In this document: positions 41,451 through 62,955 of the stretch, piece by piece
How the letters are laid out: the number at the start of each line of letters is the position of its first letter
Position numbering within the stretch: position 1 is the stretch's first letter
Source of the DNA: Streptomyces sp. NBC_01231
GTDB lineage: Bacteria > Actinomycetota > Actinomycetes > Streptomycetales > Streptomycetaceae
Direction of reading: 5' to 3'
NCBI GenBank assembly: GCA_035999765.1
Contig: CP108521.1
Coordinates: forward strand, 8,556,001-8,620,000
DNA length: 64,000 bases
Notes under the pieces: generated by a model
Databases searched by the model: none
The model's input: only the letters and a program-made list of their open reading frames with translations
Told to the model about the DNA's origin: nothing
Program-made: the position numbers and the translations under genes

Positions 41451-43274
41451 TCAGGACAGCTTGATGGCGGGGCGGTACAGGTCGAGCCAGACGGCCAGGT
41501 CCAGGACCCGCTCGAACGCGTCCCGGGTGTCACGCTCCACCGCCTCCGGCTTCCCGCGCACGGCTTCGGCGAGTGCCGCCCGGTCGAAGAACTCCACCGC
41601 GCGGTGGTCGTCGGACAGCAGCTCGCCGACCTGGCGCTGCACCTCCCCGACGTAGCTCAGCTCCTGGGTCAGCGGGTAACCCGCCTTGGGCCGGTCCGCC
41701 ACCGAAGTTGGCAGCATGTCGCGCACGGCGGCGCGCAGCAGGCTCTTCTCCCGGCCGTCGAACGCCTTCATCGACCACGGCGTGTTGAAGACGTACTGCA
41801 CCAGCCGGTGGTCGCAGATCGGAACCCGCACCTCCAGGCCGACCGCCATGCTCATCCGGTCCTTGCGGTCCAGCAACGTGGGGAGCGCGCTGGTCACATG
41901 GACGTAGCAGAACTCGCGCATACGGCGCTCGTGCGCGTCCTCGCCGGGCAGGGACGGCAGTTGCGCGACCGTGTCGGACCAGCGCTGCGCCAGGTAGCCG
42001 GGCAGGTCGAGGGTGCCGAGCGTCAGCTCCGGCTCGTACAGCCGGGTGGGCACCAGAGGCTCCACCCAGGGGAACGTCGCGGTCTGCTGCACCGCCGAAG
42101 AGTGGAACCAGGGGTAGCCGCCGAACGTCTCGTCGGCGCCCTCGCCGGACAGGGCCACCGTCGAGTGCTCGCGGATCGCCTTGAACAGCAGGTAGAGGGA
42201 GTTGTCGCCCTCACCGAACCCGAACGGAAGATCACGGGCCGCGATCACGGTCCGGCGTACCTCGGGGTCGGCCAGCTTCTGGTGGTCCAGCTTGATGTTG
42301 CTGTGCAGCGTGCCGACGTGGTCCACGACCTCGCGGGCGAACGGGGCGTCCGGCGAGCCGCGGAGCTCGTTCGCGCGGAAGTCGTCCGGCTGTTCGAAGT
42401 CGACCGTGAACGTCCTGGCCTGCCGGCCCTCTTCGGTGAGCTTCCGCGCGGCCAGGGCCGTCAGGGCGCTGGAGTCCAGACCGCCGGAGAGCAGCAGGCA
42501 CAGCGGCACGTCCGCGACCAGCTGCCGGCTGACGCTGTCCTCCAGCAGCTCACGGATCCGGCGTACCGTCGTCTCCGTGTCGTCGTGGTGCTCGTCGACC
42601 TCCAGCCGCCAGTACACCCGCTCGCGGACCCCGCCCCGGTCGACGATCAGCATGGTGCCCGGCTTGACCTCCCGCATGCCCTTCCACGTGGCCTGGCCCG
42701 GTTCCTTGACGTACCCCATGAGTTCCCGGAGGCCGTCCCGGTCCACCACGGCCTCCACGGCCGGATGCGCCAGGATGGCCTTGGTCTCCGAACCGAACAG
42801 GACGCCGTCCTCGGTCTCGTACACGTACAGCGGCTTGATGCCGAGGTGGTCGCGCAGCAGGATCAGGCGGTCCGTACGGCCGTCCCAGATGCCCAGCGCG
42901 AACATGCCGAGGAGATGGTCGGCGACCGCCTCGCCCCACTCCAGGTAACCGCGCAGGACGACCTCGGTGTCACTGGAGGTGCGGAATTCGTGCCCACGGC
43001 GCCGCAGTTCGTCGCGCAGCTCCCGGAAGTTGTACGCCTCACCGCTGTACGTCATCACCACCGGGCCGTCCTGTGTGTCCACCGCCATGGGCTGGACACC
43101 GCCCTCCAGGTCGATGACCGACAGCCGGCGGTGCCCCAGGACGGCGTGCGGCGACACCCAGGTGCCCCCGGCGTCCGGGCCGCGGCAGGCCATGGTCGCG
43201 GTCATCGCGTCCAGGGTGGGGCGTTCCCTCGCCAGGTCACGCTGGAAGGCGATCCAGCCGACGATCCCACACAT
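41451..43274 (-). CDS. Asparagine synthetase-like glutamine amidotransferase
   Basis: A 607-residue class II amidotransferase. The N-terminal glutaminase begins MCGIVGWI with the catalytic Cys2 exposed after Met removal, followed by RGPDAGGTW and HRRLSVIDL. The synthetase half has the PP-loop LLLSGGLDSSALTALAA, SGEGADETFGGYPWF and DRMSMAVGLEVRVPICDH. Members either make asparagine or amidate a carboxylate on a natural product. Placement inside the biosynthetic region suggests amidation of a pathway intermediate, but this is not decided by the sequence. The gene follows the SRPBCC gene by 54 bases. Confidence 0.88.
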   Translation of the reverse strand: MCGIVGWIAFQRDLARERPTLDAMTATMACRGPDAGGTWVSPHAVLGHRRLSVIDLEGGVQPMAVDTQDGPVVMTYSGEAYNFRELRDELRRRGHEFRTSSDTEVVLRGYLEWGEAVADHLLGMFALGIWDGRTDRLILLRDHLGIKPLYVYETEDGVLFGSETKAILAHPAVEAVVDRDGLRELMGYVKEPGQATWKGMREVKPGTMLIVDRGGVRERVYWRLEVDEHHDDTETTVRRIRELLEDSVSRQLVADVPLCLLLSGGLDSSALTALAARKLTEEGRQARTFTVDFEQPDDFRANELRGSPDAPFAREVVDHVGTLHSNIKLDHQKLADPEVRRTVIAARDLPFGFGEGDNSLYLLFKAIREHSTVALSGEGADETFGGYPWFHSSAVQQTATFPWVEPLVPTRLYEPELTLGTLDLPGYLAQRWSDTVAQLPSLPGEDAHERRMREFCYVHVTSALPTLLDRKDRMSMAVGLEVRVPICDHRLVQYVFNTPWSMKAFDGREKSLLRAAVRDMLPTSVADRPKAGYPLTQELSYVGEVQRQVGELLSDDHRAVEFFDRAALAEAVRGKPEAVERDTRDAFERVLDLAVWLDLYRPAIKLS

Positions 43275-43328
43275 GTGCGTCCTCTCCTGCTGATGTTCTG
43301 TTCGGTGGTGGTCCGGCTCGTGCGCGTG

Positions 43329-43829
43329 TCAGCGGGTGGCCGCCATGTGGGCCGGCAGTCCGCCGATGTGGGAGCGGGCCGTCGGCTCCAGGACGAGCCG
43401 CTTCACCACGCCCTTCATCCGCGACCACGGGCGGTGCAGTTCGCCGGCCCACTGCCAGGTGAGCCGGGAGCCGTCCGGGGTGGACTCCACGACGTAGTCC
43501 TCCACGAGGCTCCTGAAGACGTTGCGGGTGCTCTCGACGACGGTGAACGTCTTGCGGTGTCCCTCGTCCCAGCGGTAGAAGCGCTCGCGCAGGACGAAGC
43601 CTCCGTAGGTCTCGACCTCCCGGGTCGTCCCGACCCCGAACGGCCGGGGAGTGGTCCAGGTCAGCCGCTTCACGCCCTTCGTCCAGTGCGCCGGCCCGGA
43701 GTCGTCGGTCAGGGCCGCCCAGGTCTCCGCGGCCGGGTAGGGAACGTCGACGGTGCGCGTCAGGTAGACGGACGCGGTGGTGAAGAGCGAGTCGCCGGCC
43801 TCTTCGACCGGGTACCAGCGAGTGGGCAT
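43329..43829 (-). CDS. SRPBCC (polyketide cyclase/START-like) protein
   Basis: A 166-residue single-domain protein. The helix-grip fold pattern is visible: VYLTRTVDVPYPAAETWAALTD near the N-terminus, GVGTTREVETYGGF in the middle and a long C-terminal helix (PWSRMKGVVKRLVLEPTA). Such proteins bind hydrophobic ligands in a deep cavity; some cyclise polyketides, others carry lipids. No catalytic residues can be named. The start at 43829 (MPTRWYPVEEAGDS) follows GGAAGGACGACCCCCG. It shares direction with asnB-like and PKS genes but lies beyond a hairpin that may end the PKS transcript. Confidence 0.75.
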   Translation of the reverse strand: MPTRWYPVEEAGDSLFTTASVYLTRTVDVPYPAAETWAALTDDSGPAHWTKGVKRLTWTTPRPFGVGTTREVETYGGFVLRERFYRWDEGHRKTFTVVESTRNVFRSLVEDYVVESTPDGSRLTWQWAGELHRPWSRMKGVVKRLVLEPTARSHIGGLPAHMAATR

Positions 43830-43973
43830 CGGGGGTCGTCCTTCCGGAGGGAGTCTGCGGGGGAGTGGTACTGCGGGGAGAGCGGAGGGGCCGGTGCGCG
43901 TCAGGCGGCCTTGCGGGCGCGGGCGAGGCCGCCGCCGCGGGGGACCGGTCCGGATAGCTGGTCGGGAACGAGA

Positions 43974-44012
43974 GCGGGAGTCCGCGGCCGGGGTTGTGGC
44001 CCGGACTCCCGC
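43974..44012. terminator. Hairpin after the PKS operon
   Basis: GCGGGAGTCCG (43974-43984) and CGGACTCCCGC (44002-44012) pair perfectly over 11 bp with a 17-base loop that can add an inner GGCC pairing. It begins 25 bases after the stop of the last PKS gene (44037), as expected for its terminator on the minus strand. Confidence 0.6.
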
Positions 44013-44036
44013 CCTCACGGCCGGGTTACGGCCGGG

Positions 44037-50951
<6,915 letters not shown>

Positions 50952-50981
50952 GACGGCGCTGTCCTCTCTGTTCGGCACGGG

Positions 50982-56735
<5,754 letters not shown>

Positions 56736-56781
56736 AGGGATCCCTTCTCCGCTCATGGTCGTTGTCCGCGGTCCCAGGTGG

Positions 56782-56943
56782 TCACTGCTCCCACGCGCCG
56801 AGCGTCGGCTCGACAAGGTCGTCCGCGTAGAGGTGGTGCAAGTCGTTCGGGGCGCTGTCCGCCGCGGGCGCCGGGCCGTCGAGGAGGGCTCGCCTGAGCC
56901 CCGCCGCAGACGTCGTCGGCGGCGACTCCGCGTTGGAGGACAC
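56782..56943 (-). CDS. 53-residue ORF resembling an orphaned PKS C-terminal docking tail
   Basis: A GTG at 56943 opens a frame that ends at 56782, 13 bases after the stop of the decayed PKS gene. It ends [25 protein letters not shown] (positions 56782-56844), with acidic and hydrophobic spacing similar to C-terminal segments after an ACP. It lies in another frame than the PKS protein, consistent with its being the former C-terminus, cut off by a frameshift or deletion. Whether it is translated is unclear, since the upstream site GGGCGGGCACC is poor. Confidence 0.35.
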   Translation of the reverse strand: MSSNAESPPTTSAAGLRRALLDGPAPAADSAPNDLHHLYADDLVEPTLGAWEQ

Positions 56944-56956
56944 CGGTGCCCGCCCG

Positions 56957-59740
56957 TCACCTCTGTCTCGGTGCCCGGCCTCGGCTCGCCTCGGGAACCG
57001 ACGTGGGGGCCGCTTCCGGAGCCGCCTCGGAGCCGTCCACCAGCGAGCCCTGCGGCGGCAGCCTGCCTGAGACCGTTCGCTTCCTCCTCTGCGCGATGTC
57101 CGGCCCCGGTGGAACGAGCGCCGACTCCTCGACGGACTCCGTCGGACCGACGCCGACGGAGCGGGCCGATTCCCGGTCGAGTGATCTCATGTGCAGCGTC
57201 GCCACCGGCGCGCCGGCCGCGTCGGCGACCTCCACGGACGAGGTGCCGGTGTCGTCCGTGCCGGGTGCCGGAGCGTCCGCGGGCGCGAGCCCGGCCGCGT
57301 CGAGCGTGCGAGGCCCGTCGTCCAGCCGGTGGCGGCGCCGCTGGAAGGCGTAGGTCGGAAGGTCGGCCGGCGGGCAGCCCTCCAGGATCAGGGAAGGGAA
57401 GGCCGCGGGCCAGGCCACGGTGGTGTCGCATACGTGCAGCCGGGCCAGCTCGGGCAGCAGTCCGTCCGCGCCGCTCGCCCCGCCCACCGGCGAGGCGACG
57501 ACCCGCGCCGTGTGCCCGTTCAGTGCCGCGGTGAGACGGGGAGTGACGGCCGAGGCGGCACCGACCTCCACGAACAGTGCCTGACCGTGCGCGCTCACCA
57601 TGCGGACGGCGTCGTCGAGCGGGGTCGAAGACGTCCCCAGCAACGGGATCCGGCCCTCGTAGGGTTCCACGCCGGTGCCGTGCGCCGCTGCCTGTGCGCC
57701 CTCCTTGAGTGACATCGCGCCGGACACACAGGCCGCCGCGATCTCACCGATGCCCTCGCCGACCACCGCCTCGGGCGCCACGCCGTGCTCCACCCACACC
57801 TCGGCGAGCGCCACGAGCACCGCCCACCGCACGGTCGGTTCGGATCCCGGAAAGGCGCCGCCGCGCAGCGCGTGGTCGCCTGCCTTGGCCAGCGCACGCT
57901 GGCAGTGCGCCAGCCGCCGGGAGAACGTCTGCGAAGTCAGCACGAGCCGTGCGGCCCAGTCGATGTCCTGCGCCAGACCGTGGTCGGAGAGCACCAGCAC
58001 GGTACGGCTGTCGGAGGTGACCCGGCCCTGGAACAGCTGGGGCGCCGATCGGCCCTCCGCCAGGGCCGTCAGGCCCGCGCACAGTTCGGCGTGGTCGGAG
58101 CCGAGGACCACCGCCCGGTGCTCGAACACCGACCGGCCTCGCGCCAGACCGGCGCCCACCTCCGCGCGCGTCAGCTCCGGATGCTCCGCCACATGCGCCG
58201 CCAGCCGCGCGGCCTGCGCCCGCAGGGCGTCGCCACTGTGCCCGGACAGCACCCACGGAATCCCGGTGGGCCACGTCCGTATCTGGTCGGTTTCCGCGGG
58301 CGGTCCGCTATCAGCGCTCTGTTCCGGCTGCTCCAGCACCACATGCGCGGTGCTGCCGCTGACGCCGAACGACGAGACGCCGGCCCGGCGGGGGCGTCCC
58401 GTGTCCGGCCAGTCCCGGGCCCCGGTCAGCAGCTTGACCGCGCCTGCCGACCAGGGCACCCGCGGTGTCGGCGCGTCCACGTGGAGGGTCCTGGGCAGCA
58501 CGCCGTGCTCCATCGCCTTCACCATCTTGATCACACCGGCCACACCGGCGGCGGCCTGAGAATGCCCGATGTTGGACTTGACCGAGCCGAGCCAGAGCGG
58601 CCGGCCGGCGGGGCGGTCCCGGCCGTAGGCGGCGATCAGGGCCTGTGCCTCGACGGAGTCACCCAGCTTCGTGCCGGTGCCGTGCGCCTCCACCGCGTCC
58701 ACGTCGGCGGGCGCCAACCCAGCCGACTCCAGGGCCAACTGGATCACCCGGCGCTGCGCGGGCCCGCTGGGCGCGGTCGGTCCGCTGCTCGCACCGTCCT
58801 GGTTGACCGCGGAACCCCGGATGACGGCGAGGATCCGCCGGCCGCCCCGGCGTGCGTCCGAAAGCCGCTCCAGCAGCAGCATCCCGACGCCCTCGCCGAG
58901 CGATGTGCCGTCCGCGGCGGCGGCGAACGACTTGCACCGCGCGTCCGGGGCCGGCCCGCGCCGACGGCGGAACCGCGACAGCCACTGCGGCGACGCCATC
59001 ACCGTCACCCCACCCGCAAGTGCCAGATCGCAGTCGCCCGCCCGCATCGCCCGCGCGGCCTCGTGCAGGGCCACGAGCGACGACGAGGAGGAGGACGTGT
59101 CGATGGTGATGGCCGGTCCTTCGAGGCCGAGCGTGTACGCGACCCGGCCGGACGCCACGCCGCCCGCGCGGCCGTTGGCGAGGTGCCCTTCGAACTCGGC
59201 CGGGGCGTTGCGCAGCCGGGACTCGTCGTGTTCGCACAAGGAGCTCGCGAACACGCCGGTGCGGCTGCCGCGCAGCGACGTCGGGGCGATACCGGCCCGC
59301 TCGACGGCCTCCCAGGACGTCTCCAGCAGCAGCCGCTGCTGCGGGTCGGTCGCCAGCGCCTCCCGGGTGCTCATACCGAAGAAGGCCGGATCGAAGGCGG
59401 CCGGATCGTCCAGAAAGCCGCCTTCCGGGACGTGGACAGCGCCGTGCCGGGCCGGATCCGGGTCGTGCAGATCCTCGTCCCGGCCACGGTCGGCCGCCGG
59501 CGGTGAGATGACGTCCTGGCCCTCCGCCACCAGCCGCCACAGGTCCTCGGGGGACTCGACCCCGCCGGGGAAGCGACAGGCCATGCCCACGATCGCGATG
59601 GGCTCACCGGCCGATTCCTCGGCTTCCCGAAGCCGCTGCCGGGTAGTGCGCTGGTCGGCGGTGAGCCGCTTCAGCGTGTCGACAACCTCGCCGTCACCGG
59701 TCGCAGCGTCGGCCGTCCCGTCCTTCGCGCTGCTCGTCAT
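56957..59740 (-). CDS. Catalytically eroded PKS protein (KS*-AT*, no ACP)
   Basis: 927 residues starting with a docking-type helix ([21 protein letters not shown]). The KS is nearly complete, with HGTGTKLGD and [11 protein letters not shown], but the nucleophile segment reads [14 protein letters not shown] near 217 instead of [13 protein letters not shown], so Cys is replaced by a serine run one residue longer. The AT nucleophile elbow is [12 protein letters not shown] near 658 in place of GHSxG, and the following central part with the catalytic His is missing. The C-terminal part keeps a dehydratase-linker remnant ([19 protein letters not shown]) and then degrades into charged sequence. No ACP is present. 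The frame is open throughout with normal codon bias. It cannot extend a chain by itself; a scaffold role is conceivable. Confidence 0.85.
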   Translation of the reverse strand: MTSSAKDGTADAATGDGEVVDTLKRLTADQRTTRQRLREAEESAGEPIAIVGMACRFPGGVESPEDLWRLVAEGQDVISPPAADRGRDEDLHDPDPARHGAVHVPEGGFLDDPAAFDPAFFGMSTREALATDPQQRLLLETSWEAVERAGIAPTSLRGSRTGVFASSLCEHDESRLRNAPAEFEGHLANGRAGGVASGRVAYTLGLEGPAITIDTSSSSSSLVALHEAARAMRAGDCDLALAGGVTVMASPQWLSRFRRRRGPAPDARCKSFAAAADGTSLGEGVGMLLLERLSDARRGGRRILAVIRGSAVNQDGASSGPTAPSGPAQRRVIQLALESAGLAPADVDAVEAHGTGTKLGDSVEAQALIAAYGRDRPAGRPLWLGSVKSNIGHSQAAAGVAGVIKMVKAMEHGVLPRTLHVDAPTPRVPWSAGAVKLLTGARDWPDTGRPRRAGVSSFGVSGSTAHVVLEQPEQSADSGPPAETDQIRTWPTGIPWVLSGHSGDALRAQAARLAAHVAEHPELTRAEVGAGLARGRSVFEHRAVVLGSDHAELCAGLTALAEGRSAPQLFQGRVTSDSRTVLVLSDHGLAQDIDWAARLVLTSQTFSRRLAHCQRALAKAGDHALRGGAFPGSEPTVRWAVLVALAEVWVEHGVAPEAVVGEGIGEIAAACVSGAMSLKEGAQAAAHGTGVEPYEGRIPLLGTSSTPLDDAVRMVSAHGQALFVEVGAASAVTPRLTAALNGHTARVVASPVGGASGADGLLPELARLHVCDTTVAWPAAFPSLILEGCPPADLPTYAFQRRRHRLDDGPRTLDAAGLAPADAPAPGTDDTGTSSVEVADAAGAPVATLHMRSLDRESARSVGVGPTESVEESALVPPGPDIAQRRKRTVSGRLPPQGSLVDGSEAAPEAAPTSVPEASRGRAPRQR

Positions 59741-59803
59741 GGTGCCGTGGCCTTTCCAAGTACGTGGGGGACTCTCCGATTGCGTACGCGTAGCTGCGCG
59801 TTG

Positions 59804-59899
59804 CTACGACTGCGCGCGAATGCGTGGGACCGCGTATGAGTGCGTAGGGCCGCGTTCGAGGAGTTCGCAGAGGTCCGCAGCTGATTTCTGCTGTGTCAT
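59804..59899 (-). CDS. 31-residue ORF coupled to a PKS stop codon
   Basis: Its ATG (59899) overlaps the TGA of the upstream PKS gene as ATGA, the arrangement usual between genuine coupled genes. It reads MTQQKSAADLCELLERGP at the start and stops at TAG 59804, leaving 63 bases before the next PKS start. No family is recognised. It may be the stump of a lost gene or of an earlier N-terminal docking segment. Confidence 0.35.
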   Translation of the reverse strand: MTQQKSAADLCELLERGPTHSYAVPRIRAQS

Positions 59900-62484
59900 G
59901 ACTTGCGCAGATCGGTGTCGGCGAGATCGAGCAACTCGTCCATGGACAGATCCCCGAAATCGTCCTCGGCGTCCGGCGCCAGCCGGTCCAGCAGGTCGTG
60001 CAGCCGTGCCGCCACACGCTCCCGCGCGGGAACGCTCCCCGAGCCGTCGTCGCCGTCATGCAGGAGGCCGGAGGCGAGCAGTTCGGCTTCCAGGGCATCG
60101 AGCTGGGCGAGGACCGCCGACAGCGTGCCCTGGCCCGCGCCCCGCTCCGGACGCTGCTCCGTCCGGACTGCCAGCAACTCGCCGATGAGGACAGCGACGG
60201 ACGCGGGAGTCGGATGATCGAAGATCAGCGTCGTGGGCAGGTTCAGCCCGGTGGCCTCGTTGAGTCGGTTGCGCAGCTCCACCGCCTGCAGCGAGTCCAA
60301 GCCCAACTGCAGGAAGACATGCTCCAGGGCGACCGCATCCGGGTCGTTGTGCCCCAGTGTCGTCGCCACCTGGGCCCGTACGAACTCCTCGACCGCATGA
60401 GCCCGTTCGCCCGCCGGGAGACCGGTGAGGGACAGCCCGGTGCCGGTGCCCCGGGCCACGACGGTCGGGCCATCCGCACCCTCCGCCTCGTCCGTCTGCT
60501 CGACTTCGAACGGATAGGTCGGCAGGGCGATGCGCCGGCCGTCACTCCCCTGGAAGAAGGCGGCCCAGTCGACGGAGATCCCGCGCACATATAGCTGCGC
60601 CATCCCCGTCAGCCACGCCGTGATCCCGTCCTGCGTCCGGCGCAGGGTGCCGACGACGCCGGACGACGCAGCCGCCCCGGTGCCCGCACCGATGTCCTCC
60701 AGCGTCTCCTGCACCCCGCCGAGCAGCACGGGATGCGGGCTGATCTCGAGAAACGTGTGGTGACCTGCCGCCGACAGGGCACGTACGGCCGTCTCGAAAC
60801 GGACCTCGGAGGTGAGGTTGCGGAGCCAGTACGCGCCGTCCAGACCGGTCGTCTCGAACTCGCCGCCGGTGAGGGAGGAGTAGAAGGGCACGGTGGCGGG
60901 AGCCGGTGTGATCGCCGCCGTACCGGCGAGGAACGCGGTGGATTCGACGGTCAGGCCCGGCGTGTGTGCGGCGAGACCGAGGTTCAGCTTCTTGGCTTGG
61001 AGGCCCTTGGCCGCGAGCATCTCGACCACTTCGTTCACGGCCGCGCTCTCCCCGCCGAACAGCACGGATCGCGGACCGTTCGTACCAGCGAAGTGGACCC
61101 GGCCGCGCAGGCGTTCGGCGTCGAGCAATGGACGGAGTCGGTCGGGAGACAGGGCCGCTGCGGCCAGTTCGCCCTCCCCGGCCGCCTCCGCCTGCATCCG
61201 GCTCCACAGGACGGCCACCCGGGCGGCCTCGTCCAGCGTCAGCGCACCCGCGACGTGCGCGGCGGCGATCTCACCGAGGCTGGCGCCGACGGCGGCTGCG
61301 GGCTCCACACCGCAGGAACTCCACAGCGCGGACAGCGACACGCTCACGGCGAACAGGACCGGCAGGACGACGTCCACTTCCTCCAGCGTCGGCGCGCCCG
61401 CGGCACCGCGCAGTACGTCGTGCAGCGACCAGGGAACCAGAGGTTCGAGAGCCCGCGCGCAGTCCTCCATCCGTGCACGGAACACATGGGAGGCATCCAG
61501 CAGGTCGAGCGCCATGCCCGGCCACTGGGAGCCCAGCCCGGGGAAGACCTGGACCACGCCTCCACCGCCCTCGACGCCTGCACCGGGTGCCGTACGGAAC
61601 AGCAGCGGGGCGAATCCGCCCTCGGCGACGGCGCGCAGCCCGCGCACCGCCTCCTCCCGGTCGGTGGCGAGCAGCACGGCCCGCCGCGCGAGGCCGGTCG
61701 TACGGGTGGTCGCCAATGACCACCCCAGGTCGGCCGGCGACAGCACGGGGTCGGCCTCGACACGGGCGAGCAGATTCCGGGCCAGCGTCGCCACGGCGGC
61801 GTCGCTGTGCCCGGACAGCACGAGCGGCACGAGCCGCGCGGCCGGCTGCGCCGGCACACCGTCGAGGGCGAGCGGATCGTCGGAGCCGAACGCCTCCGCC
61901 GGTGCGAGCACGCGCACACCGGCCGGTACGGGGGAGGAGCCCCGCCGCAGGACCGTGACCGCGCCCGTGACGGAGCCCGCCACAGCCACGTCGCACTCCC
62001 CCCGGCGCAGATGCCCGGCGGCCGACTCGACCGCCGCGGACGCCGGCCGTTCCGCCCCGAGCGTCACCCGGGGGCCGCGCCCCCAGCAGAGATCGCCCCC
62101 GACCAGCGCCGCCAGCGCGTCTGAGCCGTCGGCGTCCCCGTTCCCGGCCTCTGCCTGCACGAGGAACACACCCACATCGGCGTCGCGCAGCGAACCGGGG
62201 ACGATTCCGGCGTCCTCCAGCGCGGCCCACACCAGGTGCAGCGCGCTGAGCCGCTCCTGGGACGCCCCACGCACGGAGTCCCCCATGAACGCCGCGACCC
62301 CGTCGGGCGCACAGCGCACCCGCACGCCGACCGGGCCGGACGCTTCCGCCCGGCGTACTGGGTCGGGAGCCCCCTCCGGGGCAGCGAGGCCGACGATCAC
62401 AATCGGAGTGTCCGTGGTGTCCGTGGTGTCCGTGGTGTCCGTGGTGTCATGGTCGGGCTCGGGCCAAGGCAGTCTGCTGGTCAC
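59896..62484 (-). CDS. PKS loading-type protein (degenerate KS-AT-ACP)
   Basis: 862 residues from a GTG at 62484 (MTSRLPWPEPDHD), with GGAAGGTGG upstream. A Asp-Thr-Thr repeat (residues about 13-26) precedes a KS-like segment of about 200 residues (PIVIVGLAAPEG, HLVWAALEDAGIVPGSLRDADVGVF, GECDVAVAG). That KS lacks the active-site Cys (VTLGAERPASAAVES in its place) and the whole C-terminal half with both His motifs. AT is full length, with VGASLGEIAAAH near 403 (Ser kept, preceding His changed to Ala) and GLAAHTPGL near 505. ACP has LGLDSLQAVEL near 730. The tail MDELLDLADTDLRKS looks like a docking segment. First gene of the PKS run, so a starter-loading role fits best; starter identity is unclear. 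Confidence 0.85.
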   Translation of the reverse strand: MTSRLPWPEPDHDTTDTTDTTDTTDTPIVIVGLAAPEGAPDPVRRAEASGPVGVRVRCAPDGVAAFMGDSVRGASQERLSALHLVWAALEDAGIVPGSLRDADVGVFLVQAEAGNGDADGSDALAALVGGDLCWGRGPRVTLGAERPASAAVESAAGHLRRGECDVAVAGSVTGAVTVLRRGSSPVPAGVRVLAPAEAFGSDDPLALDGVPAQPAARLVPLVLSGHSDAAVATLARNLLARVEADPVLSPADLGWSLATTRTTGLARRAVLLATDREEAVRGLRAVAEGGFAPLLFRTAPGAGVEGGGGVVQVFPGLGSQWPGMALDLLDASHVFRARMEDCARALEPLVPWSLHDVLRGAAGAPTLEEVDVVLPVLFAVSVSLSALWSSCGVEPAAAVGASLGEIAAAHVAGALTLDEAARVAVLWSRMQAEAAGEGELAAAALSPDRLRPLLDAERLRGRVHFAGTNGPRSVLFGGESAAVNEVVEMLAAKGLQAKKLNLGLAAHTPGLTVESTAFLAGTAAITPAPATVPFYSSLTGGEFETTGLDGAYWLRNLTSEVRFETAVRALSAAGHHTFLEISPHPVLLGGVQETLEDIGAGTGAAASSGVVGTLRRTQDGITAWLTGMAQLYVRGISVDWAAFFQGSDGRRIALPTYPFEVEQTDEAEGADGPTVVARGTGTGLSLTGLPAGERAHAVEEFVRAQVATTLGHNDPDAVALEHVFLQLGLDSLQAVELRNRLNEATGLNLPTTLIFDHPTPASVAVLIGELLAVRTEQRPERGAGQGTLSAVLAQLDALEAELLASGLLHDGDDGSGSVPARERVAARLHDLLDRLAPDAEDDFGDLSMDELLDLADTDLRKS
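62410..62445. repeat. Four tandem copies of a 9-bp unit
   Basis: GTCCGTGGT is repeated four times without interruption inside the PKS loading gene and, with its edges, encodes repeated Asp-Thr-Thr near the N-terminus. Unit length is a multiple of three, so copy number can change without breaking the frame. Confidence 0.85.
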
Positions 62485-62955
62485 GGCGTAGTCCACCTTC
62501 CCGTCACAGGGGGCGTGCGCGCCTGTTCGGCGTTTCTGTCCGCGGCAACTGCCCGCCGACTCGCACCCGCCCGCAAACGCTTGCTCGATCAACAGCACTC
62601 TGACGGTGACCGCTTGACCAGACCTTGAGACCGGCTCGATGTCATGGGGCCACTGAGACTGCATGGCGTGTCCCGTTCGGTGACCTGCGGAAATACCTGA
62701 TTGATCGGTAACGGGCGGGTGACTGGCCGCTGTGCGTCGTCTTCCGCGGTCACGTCGTGTGCGGGAGCGTGGCTGGGCGCGCCGCAAGTCCGATGCGTGG
62801 TGCTGCGCCATTCCACGGTGTCTCCGTCCGTGGGCGGCAGCGGTAGGACTCTTGCCAATCCTTCGCCAACTCTTCTGACGCACCATCAGATGCCTGCTCG
62901 GCGGCTTCTGATGTTGGATATGGCCGACCGACCCGCGCGAACACTGAGGTGAGAG
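62485..62955. promoter_or_regulatory. Divergent intergenic region, right boundary of the PKS genes
   Basis: 471 bases between divergent starts (PKS loading gene on minus, gamma-glutamyltransferase on plus), so promoters for both should lie here. The part 62770-62945 is less G+C-rich. No coding frame with a ribosome site and no clear inverted repeat was found. Confidence 0.45.
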
